Below are positions 1-6,776 of a stretch of 7,818 nt of DNA, in pieces. The notes under the pieces were generated by a model. The model was not told the DNA's origin. It ran no database searches and saw nothing but the letters and a program-made list of their open reading frames with translations. Every line of letters starts with the position of its first letter. Position 1 is the stretch's first letter. A program made the position numbers and the translations under genes. The DNA is taken from contig VBJX01000060.1 of assembly GCA_005879775.1 (NCBI GenBank), forward strand, positions 1-7,818, in the 5' to 3' direction. The DNA comes from Chloroflexota bacterium (lineage in GTDB: Bacteria; Chloroflexota; Limnocylindria; QHBO01).

Positions 1-644
1 AGATCAACCGCGCCACGCCCAAGACCCAGAGCGCGCTGCTCGAGTGCATGGAGGAGCGGCAGGCCACGATCGATGGCGTCAGCTACCCGATGCCGAGCCC
101 GTTCCTGGTGATCGCCACCCAGAACCCGATCGAGTACGAGGGAACCTTTGCCCTGCCTGAGGCGCAACTCGATCGCTTCATGTTGCGTCTTCGCCTTGGG
201 TACCCAAAGGCCATGGAGGAGATCGTCATCCTCGACGAACAGAAGCGGCGCCACCCGATCGAGGAGCTGAGCCAGGTGCTCAGCCTCGAGGAGCTGCGCG
301 AGATGCAGTCAGCGCTCAAGGAGATCTATGTCGACCAGGGCGTGGCCGAGTACATCGTCCGGCTGGTGACCGCAACCCGCGAGCACCCCGACGTCTACCT
401 CGGTGCCTCTCCTCGCGGCTCGATCAACCTGTACCGTGCCGGGCAGGCGCTGGCCGCGCTGGACGGGCGCGACTATGTCATCCCCGATGACGTCAAGCAG
501 CTGGCGGTGGCCGTCCTGGCCCACCGCCTCATCGTCAAGAGCCAGGCATCGCTGCGCGAGGTCGACCCCGATGGGATCGTGCGCGAGCTGCTGGCCCAGG
601 TTCCCATCGGCGAGATGACCGGCGCGGCCGCCGGTCCCCGATAG
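1..644 (+). CDS. MoxR-family AAA+ ATPase, C-terminal part (5' end outside window)
   Basis: The reading frame is open from base 3 and enters from outside the window; 213 codons remain. The first residues, INRATPKTQSALLE, are what follows the Walker B acidic pair in MoxR ATPases, so Walker A and Walker B lie upstream of the window. Visible landmarks (numbered from the first full codon) are the sensor 1 region ATQNPIEYEGTF at 38-49, the LPEAQLDRFM block with a likely arginine finger at 51-60, and the sensor 2 motif GASPRGS at 134-140, followed by the C-terminal helical lid. MoxR proteins are cytoplasmic ATPases thought to act as chaperones or remodellers, usually paired with VWA or DUF58 proteins. 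Here DUF58 and transglutaminase-like genes follow at once, the usual operon. An internal ATG at position 48 falls inside the AAA+ core and is not a credible start. Family assignment is firm; the substrate is unknown. Confidence 0.95.
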   Translation, partial: INRATPKTQSALLECMEERQATIDGVSYPMPSPFLVIATQNPIEYEGTFALPEAQLDRFMLRLRLGYPKAMEEIVILDEQKRRHPIEELSQVLSLEELREMQSALKEIYVDQGVAEYIVRLVTATREHPDVYLGASPRGSINLYRAGQALAALDGRDYVIPDDVKQLAVAVLAHRLIVKSQASLREVDPDGIVRELLAQVPIGEMTGAAAGPR

Positions 645-652
645 GGTCTCCC

Positions 653-1927
653 ATGGCCAGCCTTCCGGGGCGGCTGCTCACCATCTTCGCCGGCACGGTG
701 CTGGTGGTCGCCGCCTTCAGCACCGGGATCTCGGTCCTCTTCTTCCTGGTCTACCTCCTCGCCATCCTGCTGGCCGCCTCGTGGTGGTACGCCCGGCGTG
801 GTCTGCAGGGACTGAAGGCCGGCTACCAGGTCATCAATCCGCACGCCCAGGTGGGGGACGTGCTGGAGTCGGTCTACCGGATCGACAACGAGTCATCGCT
901 GGCCAAGCCGTGGGTCGAGCTCTCGAATGACTCGACCCTGCCGGCCCCCCTCCCCGGCCGGGCCATCGGGATCGCCGCCAAGACCACGCGCCAGTGGGTC
1001 GGCAAGGTCGAGCTGATCCGGCGCGGCAGCTACCGCCTTGGTGCGCTTCGGGTGCGGACCGGCGACCCGTTCGGCTTCTTCTCCAGCGAGATGGTGGTCG
1101 GGCGCCCGACCTGGGTGGTCGTCTTCCCGCGGATCTACCTGCTGCCCCACTGGCGGCTGCCGCCCTCGCCGGTCGACGGCACGACTCCCTCCAAGCGCCG
1201 CTTCGAGGCTGCCACCCCGCTGGCCAGCACGATCCGGCCGTACGTGCACGGCGATGCCATCAACCGCATCCACTGGCTCAGCTCGGTGCGCCACGGCGAG
1301 CTGCAGGTCAAGGAGTTCGACCCGGAGCAGACCGCCGACCTGTGGCTTCTGCTCGACCTGGATCGCGCTGCGCACGCCGGCTCGGGCCCGGACGCATCGG
1401 TGGAGACCGGGGTCAGCGCTGCCGCCTCGATCGCGGTGCAGACCCTTGCCGAGAATCGCGCCGTCGGGATCACTGTCTCGGCCCGCCGGCAGCAGGTCCT
1501 CACCCCGGACCGAGGAATCCGGGTGGAGCAGAAGATCCTGAACCTGCTGGCCAACGTGCAGGCCGATGGCTCCCGCCCCCTGGCCGAGGTGGTGGTCGCC
1601 ACCCTGACCCAGATGCGACGCGGGATGACCCTCTGCATCGTCACCGGGTCGACCGATCGGGAGTGGGTCCGCGCGCTCGCCTCGCTGCGCCGCCGGGGTG
1701 TCGGCAGCATGGTCGTGCTTCTCGATCGCGCCAGCTTCGTGGGACGCGACGACGGTGAGAGCCGAGCCGAGCTGGCCGCCGTGCGGCATGCGCTTGCCGA
1801 GTACGACATCGCCTACCACCTGGTGCGATCGGGCGACAACCTGTCGACGGTGCTGGGCCGTGCGCCGACCGGCGCCCTGACGGCCCGGCGCCGCCTGCCC
1901 GCGTCGCGGGAGCGGAACCGTGCCTGA
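653..1927 (+). CDS. DUF58 domain protein, membrane-anchored, VWA-like
   Basis: This is a 424-residue protein. Residues about 8-46 are hydrophobic and should form two N-terminal membrane helices with a short turn; the rest is probably cytoplasmic. A beta-rich segment leads to the TGDPFGFF motif at 136-143. The DUF58 signature follows at about 194-222, with IRPYVHGD, NRIHW and the GELQVKEF stretch. A VWA-like part starts at LLLDLDRAA (232-240), where the usual metal-binding DxSxS is replaced by D-L-D-R-A. DUF58 proteins are the standard partners of MoxR ATPases; their biochemical role is not settled. The ATG at 653 lies 8 nt after the MoxR stop, with a weak AGGG at 643-646 overlapping that stop, so translation is probably coupled. 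The end overlaps the next gene by 8 nt. Family is firm, function inferred from context. Confidence 0.93.
   Translation: MASLPGRLLTIFAGTVLVVAAFSTGISVLFFLVYLLAILLAASWWYARRGLQGLKAGYQVINPHAQVGDVLESVYRIDNESSLAKPWVELSNDSTLPAPLPGRAIGIAAKTTRQWVGKVELIRRGSYRLGALRVRTGDPFGFFSSEMVVGRPTWVVVFPRIYLLPHWRLPPSPVDGTTPSKRRFEAATPLASTIRPYVHGDAINRIHWLSSVRHGELQVKEFDPEQTADLWLLLDLDRAAHAGSGPDASVETGVSAAASIAVQTLAENRAVGITVSARRQQVLTPDRGIRVEQKILNLLANVQADGSRPLAEVVVATLTQMRRGMTLCIVTGSTDREWVRALASLRRRGVGSMVVLLDRASFVGRDDGESRAELAAVRHALAEYDIAYHLVRSGDNLSTVLGRAPTGALTARRRLPASRERNRA
1908..1912 (+). promoter_or_regulatory. Shine-Dalgarno site fixing the GTG start of the transglutaminase gene
   Basis: GGGAG lies 7 nt upstream of the GTG at 1920, inside the end of the DUF58 gene. 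The spacing is right for a ribosome binding site and supports this non-ATG start, which opens a protein beginning MPDRLRRLLFPREGW. The overlap suggests translational coupling to the DUF58 gene. Confidence 0.6.
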
Positions 1928-4232
1928 CCGGCTGCGCCGTCTCCTCTTCCCGAGGGAGGGCTGGCTGAGCTGGGTCTTCCTCTTCGTGATGCTCCTCAGC
2001 CTCGGCTGGTCGGTGCAGAGCGCCCAATGGATCCCACAGCACGACTTCGTGGTCCCGGTCGCCTTCTGGGGGTCGCTGGCCGGACTGCTGCTGGGCATCA
2101 CCCGCTGGCGCGTCCTGATCACGCTGCCACTCGCAGGGCTGGCCGGTGCTGGGGTGGTCCTGTGGGCAGTCGGCGGCGAGTACTTCACACGTCTCGACCA
2201 GCTCGCCCGCCTCTTCGCCCTGCGCGCTGAGGCGATCACCTTCATCCGCCTGGTGGTCGACGCGGCGGTGCCCACGCAACTGTCGCCCTACGCCATCGGG
2301 CTGGGTGCCCTGATTTGGGTCACCGCCTTCATCGCCGCCTATGCCATCTACCGCCACCATCGGGTTCTGGACGCCATCCTGCTGGTGGGGGTCACGATGG
2401 TGATCAACATCTCGGCCACCTTGACCCCCCTGCTCCTCTTCATCGTGCCCTTCTCGCTCGCGGCCCTCCTCCTCTGGCTGCGGAACGCGCTCATCGGGCG
2501 CGAGGAGACCTGGAAGCTGCGCCAGGTGCTGGAGAGCACTGACGTCCACGGATCGATGCTGCGCAGCGGCTTCGGCTTCATCTTCGGCAGCATCGCTCTC
2601 GCCTTGATCCTGACCACGGTGGCCGTCGCGGCTCCGCTGACCAGCGTGTGGGGGAGCCTGGACGGAGCCTGGACCGAAATGCGCAACGACTTCAGCAACC
2701 TGGTCGGCGGGCTCAACGCGCCCGCGGGGACGCGCCTGCCGGGCGGCCAGGGCTTCGGCACCTCGTTCGCCGTGCGCGGGAGCTGGTTCAGCCGCGACAC
2801 CGAGGTGATGACCGTCGCGTCGAAGAAGGGCTACTACATGGAGACCATCACCTACGACATCTACACCGGCCACGGCTGGAACTCGAGTGCGCTCGGCCGG
2901 CGCACGGTGGCCGCAGGAGGCCGGATCTTCCCCGGCTACACGTCGGAGCGGCCGCTCTCCAAGGATCCGACCGCATTCCACACCGAGACGGTCGCCGTCG
3001 AGATCCAGCACTCGGTAGGTCGGAACGTATTCAGCCCCGGCTTCCCGACGGTCGCCCTTCTGCCGGTGGTCGTGCGAGAGCCGACGGGGAAGGCGATGCT
3101 GGGCGGCCTTGAGTCCGCGGTGTCGCTCGATCCCGGGCGTGGCTACCAGATCACCGCGGTGATCTCCGACGCCACCGAGGCGATGCTGGCCGGTGCCGGG
3201 ACTGCCTATCCGACAGACATCGTCTCCACCTACCTCGGCACGTCCGGGGTGACCGACCGCACCAAGGAGCTGGCACGCAGCATCGTGGACGCCGCGCACG
3301 CCACCGATCCGTACCACGAGGCGGTGGCGCTGGCCGCCTATCTGCACAATGGCCCCCGCTTCCGGTACGCCACGACCGCCCCGCTGCCAACCGATCCGAA
3401 CCGTGACCTCGTCGACTTCTTCCTCTTCGACCCGCAGGGCGGTGTCGGCTACTGCGAGTACTACGCCACCGCGATGGCGGTGATGGCCCGATCGATCGGC
3501 CTGCCGGCCCGCGTCGCGGTCGGCTACGCCCCGGGCGAGCTGACCAAGCCGGGGGTCTACCAGGTCCGCGAGCGCAACGCGCACGCCTGGGCCGAGGTCT
3601 ACTTCCCCGGCTACGGCTGGCAGAGCTTCGAGGCGACCAAGAGCATTCCCGCGCTGACGCGCGCCACAGGGAGCGGGATCGTCCCGCCGATCGTGACGCG
3701 GATCGATCCCGGCAGCCGGCAAGTCGGCCCTGCCGATGAGGGCAACCTGGGGCAGATCAACAGCCTGCCGTCGTTCGCCCCGGTCGACGGGGGCTACCTG
3801 GCCGGCGAGACGCCTCCCGCCGACGAGGCCCGCGGTGGGGCGGCCCTGGTCTTCGCACTGGTGCTTGGGGCGCTGGCCCTGTATGCCCTCTGGCGGCTCT
3901 TCCGCCGACGGCGCTACTTCCGCTTCATGGCACCCGGCGACCGCCAGTGGCAGCGCCTCGCCTTCGCCGCCAGCCGGGCCGGTGCCAGCCGCGCGCCGTC
4001 CGAAACGATCTACGAGTACGCCACCTGGCTCCAGGACGAGCTGCCCACCCGGCGCCCCGAGATTCGCACCATCGCCGATGGCAAGGTCTGGCAGTCGTAC
4101 TCGGGACGCTCAATGTCGTCCGAGGCGATCGCCCGCCTGGAGCGCGCGCTGGAGCGGCTCCGCCTCCCGCTCGTCTGGCTGGCGCTGCGTCGACGGGCCA
4201 ACGCTTTCTTCTCGAGGCGCACTCGCCGCTAG
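1920..4232 (+). CDS. TgpA-type membrane transglutaminase-like protein (DUF3488 / transglutaminase core / DUF4129 architecture)
   Basis: This is a 770-residue protein starting at GTG. The N-terminal third holds about seven hydrophobic segments (near 15-34, 44-60, 66-84, 122-144, 150-168, 169-187 and 217-239). A long extracytoplasmic region covers about 240-640. Its papain-fold transglutaminase core has the nucleophile Cys512 in GGVGYCEYYATAMAV, His555 in RNAHAWAEVYFPGYGW, and an acidic third residue in WQSFEAT. That residue is Glu571 where many relatives have Asp. A last membrane helix at 641-660 is followed by an Arg-rich cytoplasmic tail resembling DUF4129 (for example YSGRSMS at 726-732). 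The architecture matches Pseudomonas TgpA, an inner-membrane protein with a periplasmic transglutaminase-like domain. The substrate is unknown; cell-surface protein or wall modification is the usual guess. It is the last gene of the MoxR-DUF58 operon, and its stop lies 2 nt from the convergent aminotransferase stop. Confidence 0.93.
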   Translation: MPDRLRRLLFPREGWLSWVFLFVMLLSLGWSVQSAQWIPQHDFVVPVAFWGSLAGLLLGITRWRVLITLPLAGLAGAGVVLWAVGGEYFTRLDQLARLFALRAEAITFIRLVVDAAVPTQLSPYAIGLGALIWVTAFIAAYAIYRHHRVLDAILLVGVTMVINISATLTPLLLFIVPFSLAALLLWLRNALIGREETWKLRQVLESTDVHGSMLRSGFGFIFGSIALALILTTVAVAAPLTSVWGSLDGAWTEMRNDFSNLVGGLNAPAGTRLPGGQGFGTSFAVRGSWFSRDTEVMTVASKKGYYMETITYDIYTGHGWNSSALGRRTVAAGGRIFPGYTSERPLSKDPTAFHTETVAVEIQHSVGRNVFSPGFPTVALLPVVVREPTGKAMLGGLESAVSLDPGRGYQITAVISDATEAMLAGAGTAYPTDIVSTYLGTSGVTDRTKELARSIVDAAHATDPYHEAVALAAYLHNGPRFRYATTAPLPTDPNRDLVDFFLFDPQGGVGYCEYYATAMAVMARSIGLPARVAVGYAPGELTKPGVYQVRERNAHAWAEVYFPGYGWQSFEATKSIPALTRATGSGIVPPIVTRIDPGSRQVGPADEGNLGQINSLPSFAPVDGGYLAGETPPADEARGGAALVFALVLGALALYALWRLFRRRRYFRFMAPGDRQWQRLAFAASRAGASRAPSETIYEYATWLQDELPTRRPEIRTIADGKVWQSYSGRSMSSEAIARLERALERLRLPLVWLALRRRANAFFSRRTRR

Positions 4233-4234
4233 CC

Positions 4235-5398
4235 TCAGGGAACGGCGACCGCCATGGCCTGCTCGAAGGCCTCGCGGGTGGCCCGATCCGCTTCCGCCGC
4301 ATCGGCTCCGTGCCCGAACTCGGCCAGGGTCTCACCCATGACCCGTACCGCATCGGCCATCTCCCCGATGCCGACGTCGCCCATGTGCCCGAATCGCATG
4401 ATCTTCCCAGTCCACGCCGCCTGCCCGCCGGCCACGATCAGCCCCTTGCCACGCATCGCGGCGTTGAATGGGCCCCACTCCAGCCCGTCGGGCAGCCACG
4501 CGGCAGTCACGGTGTGGGATCGATCCTGCGGAGCGGCAACCAGGGTCAGGCCCAGCGCCTCGAGCCCGGCCTGCGCCCCGGCGGCGATCGCCGCGTGTCG
4601 AGCCCAGGTCCGCTCGCGACCCTCGTCCCGCAGCAGCCGGACCCCAAGCTGGAGGCCGAAGAGGACGCTCACGGCCGGCGTCCAGGGGGTCTGGCCTTTC
4701 TCCGCCCAGCGGCGCGCCTCGGCGAAATCCCAGTAGGCGCGCGGCATGCGAGCAGCTTCCGCCGCCGCCCACGCGCGCGGGCCGACGACCGCAATCGCGA
4801 TTCCCGGCGACCCCATCCACGCCTTCTGGCTGGCGCTCACCACCAGGTCGATCCCCCAGGCGTCCATCTCGAACTCGATCGCCCCCAGCCCGCTGATCCC
4901 GTCGACCACCACCAGCGGATCGCCGGGCGCGGCGTGCACCGCCGCTGCCAGTTCACGAAGAGGGTTCGCGACGCCGGTGGAGGTCTCGTTGTGGGTCAGC
5001 AGCACCGCGCGGTAGGGCTTCGCGCTCGCCAGGTGCTCCGCCAGGGCAGCGGGATCCGCGGCCGCTCCCCAGTTGGCCTCGAAGCGGGTGACATCTGCTC
5101 CAAACGCGCTCGCGATCTTGGCGAAGCGGTCACCGAAGGCGCCGATCGTCACCACCAGCACCCGGTCTCCCGGCGACAGGGTGTTGACGATGGCCGCCTC
5201 CATGGCACCACTCCCCGAACCGGTCAGGAGGAGCACATCGGCCTGCTCAGTTCCAATCAGGGACCCGATCCCCGTGGTGATCTCGCGCAGCATGGCCGCG
5301 AACTCTGTCCCGCGGTGGTCGATCATGGGCGCCGACTGCGCCTCGCGCACCGCCATCGGGATCGGCGTCGGCCCGGGGATGCGCAGGTTCTGGCCCAT
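4235..5398 (-). CDS. Class V PLP-dependent aminotransferase (serine/alanine-glyoxylate type)
   Basis: From the ATG at 5398 this is a 387-residue protein, a normal length for the family. The N-terminus NLRIPGPTPIP (4-14) is the substrate-loop signature of serine-glyoxylate and alanine-glyoxylate aminotransferases. LLLTGSGSGAMEA (56-68) binds the cofactor phosphate region, HNETSTG is at 136-142, and Asp166 in VVVDGISG should contact the PLP ring nitrogen. Lys192 in SASQKAWMGSPG is the Schiff-base lysine, and Arg335 in MRFGHMG should bind the substrate carboxylate. It is a cytosolic fold-type I enzyme that moves an amino group, probably to glyoxylate or pyruvate; exact substrates cannot be read from sequence. 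In-frame ATGs at 5407 and 5410 are possible alternative starts (390 or 391 residues). None has a Shine-Dalgarno site. The frame stays open further upstream to 5584, but that part lies antisense to rarA and resembles nothing. Confidence 0.93.
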   Translation of the reverse strand: MGQNLRIPGPTPIPMAVREAQSAPMIDHRGTEFAAMLREITTGIGSLIGTEQADVLLLTGSGSGAMEAAIVNTLSPGDRVLVVTIGAFGDRFAKIASAFGADVTRFEANWGAAADPAALAEHLASAKPYRAVLLTHNETSTGVANPLRELAAAVHAAPGDPLVVVDGISGLGAIEFEMDAWGIDLVVSASQKAWMGSPGIAIAVVGPRAWAAAEAARMPRAYWDFAEARRWAEKGQTPWTPAVSVLFGLQLGVRLLRDEGRERTWARHAAIAAGAQAGLEALGLTLVAAPQDRSHTVTAAWLPDGLEWGPFNAAMRGKGLIVAGGQAAWTGKIMRFGHMGDVGIGEMADAVRVMGETLAEFGHGADAAEADRATREAFEQAMAVAVP

Positions 5399-5405
5399 GG
5401 GCGGC

Positions 5406-5411
5406 ATCATA
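5406..5411 (-). promoter_or_regulatory. Candidate -10 element for the aminotransferase, suggesting a leaderless mRNA
   Basis: Read on the minus strand, TATGAT occupies 5411 to 5406. A start point six to seven bases on falls at about 5399-5398, which is the A of the ATG at 5398 or the base before it. No Shine-Dalgarno site precedes any of the three candidate ATGs, so a leaderless transcript is plausible. TANNNT boxes just upstream of start codons are known for leaderless genes in high-GC bacteria. I see no convincing -35. Confidence 0.35.
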
Positions 5412-5413
5412 AT
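5408..5413 (+). promoter_or_regulatory. Candidate -10 element for rarA, overlapping the divergent one
   Basis: CATAAT differs from TATAAT at one position and sits in the only AT-rich patch of this gap. It would place the transcription start near 5420, giving a leader of about 13 nt that contains the rarA ribosome binding site. There is no clear -35. It shares 5408-5411 with the minus-strand -10 candidate. Confidence 0.35.
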
Positions 5414-5421
5414 CGGCCGAT

Positions 5422-5428
5422 GGAAGGG
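5422..5428 (+). promoter_or_regulatory. Shine-Dalgarno site deciding the rarA start
   Basis: GGAAGGG lies 4 nt before the ATG at 5433. It supports this start over in-frame upstream codons, which would extend rarA through the antisense of the aminotransferase gene. The resulting N-terminus (a short leader, then PLAARMRPRTLEAFVGQ) matches where RarA homology normally begins. Confidence 0.6.
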
Positions 5429-5432
5429 ATCG

Positions 5433-6773
5433 ATGCCGCGCCGATCCGAGGCTGAGCCCTCGACCCCACTCTTCGCCGACGAGCCCGCCGCGGACGCGCC
5501 GCTGGCCGCGCGCATGCGGCCGCGCACGCTCGAGGCCTTCGTCGGCCAGCCGCACCTGGTCGGAGACGAGGGAGCGCTCACCAAGGTGGTGCGGCCCGGC
5601 TACCTGCCGAGCATGGTCCTGTGGGGTCCGCCCGGCTCCGGCAAGACGACCCTCGCCCGGCTCCTGGCGGATCGGTCGGGCGGCACCTGGCGTCAGATCT
5701 CGGCGGTCACCAGCGGGGTGGCCGATATCCGCCAGCTGGTCTCAGCCGCCAAGTCCCTGCGTGAGGCCGGCGGCCGCACCGTCCTGTTCATCGACGAGCT
5801 GCATCGGTTCAACAAGGCACAGCAGGACGCGCTCCTGCCGCACGTCGAGGACGGGACGATCGTGCTCATCGGGGCGACCACCGAGAACCCGTACTACGAG
5901 CTCAACTCGCCGCTTCTCTCCCGCCTCCGCGTCTACCGGCTCGAGCCGCTCAGCGAGGAGCAGCTGCGGGTCATCGTCGAGCGGGCGCTGGCCGAGGAGC
6001 ATGGCCTTGCCGGCCGGGTCAGCCTGGACGACGAGGGGATGGCCTCGCTCCTCGACCTGTCCGGTGGCGACGCCCGCCAGGCCCTCAACATCCTGGAGGC
6101 CGCCGCCTCGGTGGCGCCCGATGGGGCGGCCCTGGCCCGGGAGCCGATCGCCGAGGCGGCCCAGCAGCGGCTGCTCGCCTACGACCGGGTGGGGGACCAG
6201 CACTACGAGGCGGCATCGGCCTTCATCAAGAGCATGCGGGGCAACGATCCGGATGCGGCCCTCTACTGGTGCGCCAGCATGATCGCGGCCGGGGAGGACC
6301 CGACCTTCATCGCGCGCCGGATCGTGATCGCCGCCTCCGAGGACGTCGGCAACGCCGATCCGCGCGCCCTGCAGGTGGCGGTGGCGGCCATGCAGGCAGT
6401 GGAGATGATCGGCCTGCCGGAGGCCCAGTACGCGCTGGCCCAGGCCGCGGCCTACATCGCGTCGGCGCCGAAGTCGAACCGTGCGGGAGCCGCCTACTTC
6501 AGCGCCCTCGCCGACGTCGAGGAGCACGGCCGATTGCCAGTGCCGCTCCACCTGCGGCCGTCAGCGCACCGGCGCCTCGCCCGCGAGTTCGGCTACGGGA
6601 AGGGGTACCTCTATCCCCACGACTTCGACGAGGCCGATGTCGACCAGCAGTACCTGCCCGATGCCCTGGCCGGCAAGGTCTACTACGAGCCCAGCGACCA
6701 GGGCCTCGAGGGCCAGATCGGCGAGCGGCTCGGCCGATTGCGACGGCAGCGTCTGGAGAGGAGAGGCGGCTAG
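5433..6773 (+). CDS. rarA: Replication-associated recombination protein A (RarA/MgsA), AAA+ ATPase
   Basis: This is a 446-residue protein, practically the length of E. coli RarA. The N-terminal block PLAARMRPRTLEAFVGQ (23-39) is typical. Walker A is GPPGSGKT at 65-72, Walker B VLFIDELHRFNKAQQDALL at 117-135 (Asp121, Glu122), sensor 1 GATTENPYYELN at 147-158, the arginine finger Arg164 in SPLLSRLRVY, and sensor 2 GGDARQALN at 211-219. The C-terminal half carries the RarA-specific tetramerisation region, with SAFIKSMRGNDPDAALYW (262-279), SEDVGNADP (302-310) and FGYGKGYLYPHDF (386-398). RarA is a cytoplasmic clamp-loader-like ATPase related to WRNIP1/Mgs1 that acts at stalled replication forks and gaps, with single-stranded DNA and SSB. 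It is divergent from the aminotransferase, and a small gene follows after 3 nt, probably in the same transcript. No key residue is missing. Confidence 0.97.
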   Translation: MPRRSEAEPSTPLFADEPAADAPLAARMRPRTLEAFVGQPHLVGDEGALTKVVRPGYLPSMVLWGPPGSGKTTLARLLADRSGGTWRQISAVTSGVADIRQLVSAAKSLREAGGRTVLFIDELHRFNKAQQDALLPHVEDGTIVLIGATTENPYYELNSPLLSRLRVYRLEPLSEEQLRVIVERALAEEHGLAGRVSLDDEGMASLLDLSGGDARQALNILEAAASVAPDGAALAREPIAEAAQQRLLAYDRVGDQHYEAASAFIKSMRGNDPDAALYWCASMIAAGEDPTFIARRIVIAASEDVGNADPRALQVAVAAMQAVEMIGLPEAQYALAQAAAYIASAPKSNRAGAAYFSALADVEEHGRLPVPLHLRPSAHRRLAREFGYGKGYLYPHDFDEADVDQQYLPDALAGKVYYEPSDQGLEGQIGERLGRLRRQRLERRGG

Positions 6774-6776
6774 CCC

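Noticed and set aside
893..2275. Minus-strand open frame of 460 codons
   Set aside because: It is a shadow of the DUF58 gene and the start of the transglutaminase gene, with low-complexity composition.
1641..3722. Very long minus-strand open frame (693 codons) antisense to the DUF58 and transglutaminase genes
   Set aside because: High GC removes stop codons from antisense frames. The product is Arg, Gly, Pro, His and Asp-rich with no domain, while the plus strand holds two clear families.
5073..5432. Upstream in-frame extension of rarA
   Set aside because: It runs antisense to the aminotransferase 5' end. RarA homology starts just after the ATG at 5433, which has a ribosome binding site.
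3947..5455. Plus-strand open frame of 502 codons across the transglutaminase tail and the aminotransferase
   Set aside because: It is antisense to a complete class V aminotransferase with all catalytic residues, and its own product resembles nothing.
5411..5584. Upstream in-frame extension of the aminotransferase on the minus strand
   Set aside because: It is antisense to the rarA N-terminal region and precedes the conserved GPTP start of the family.
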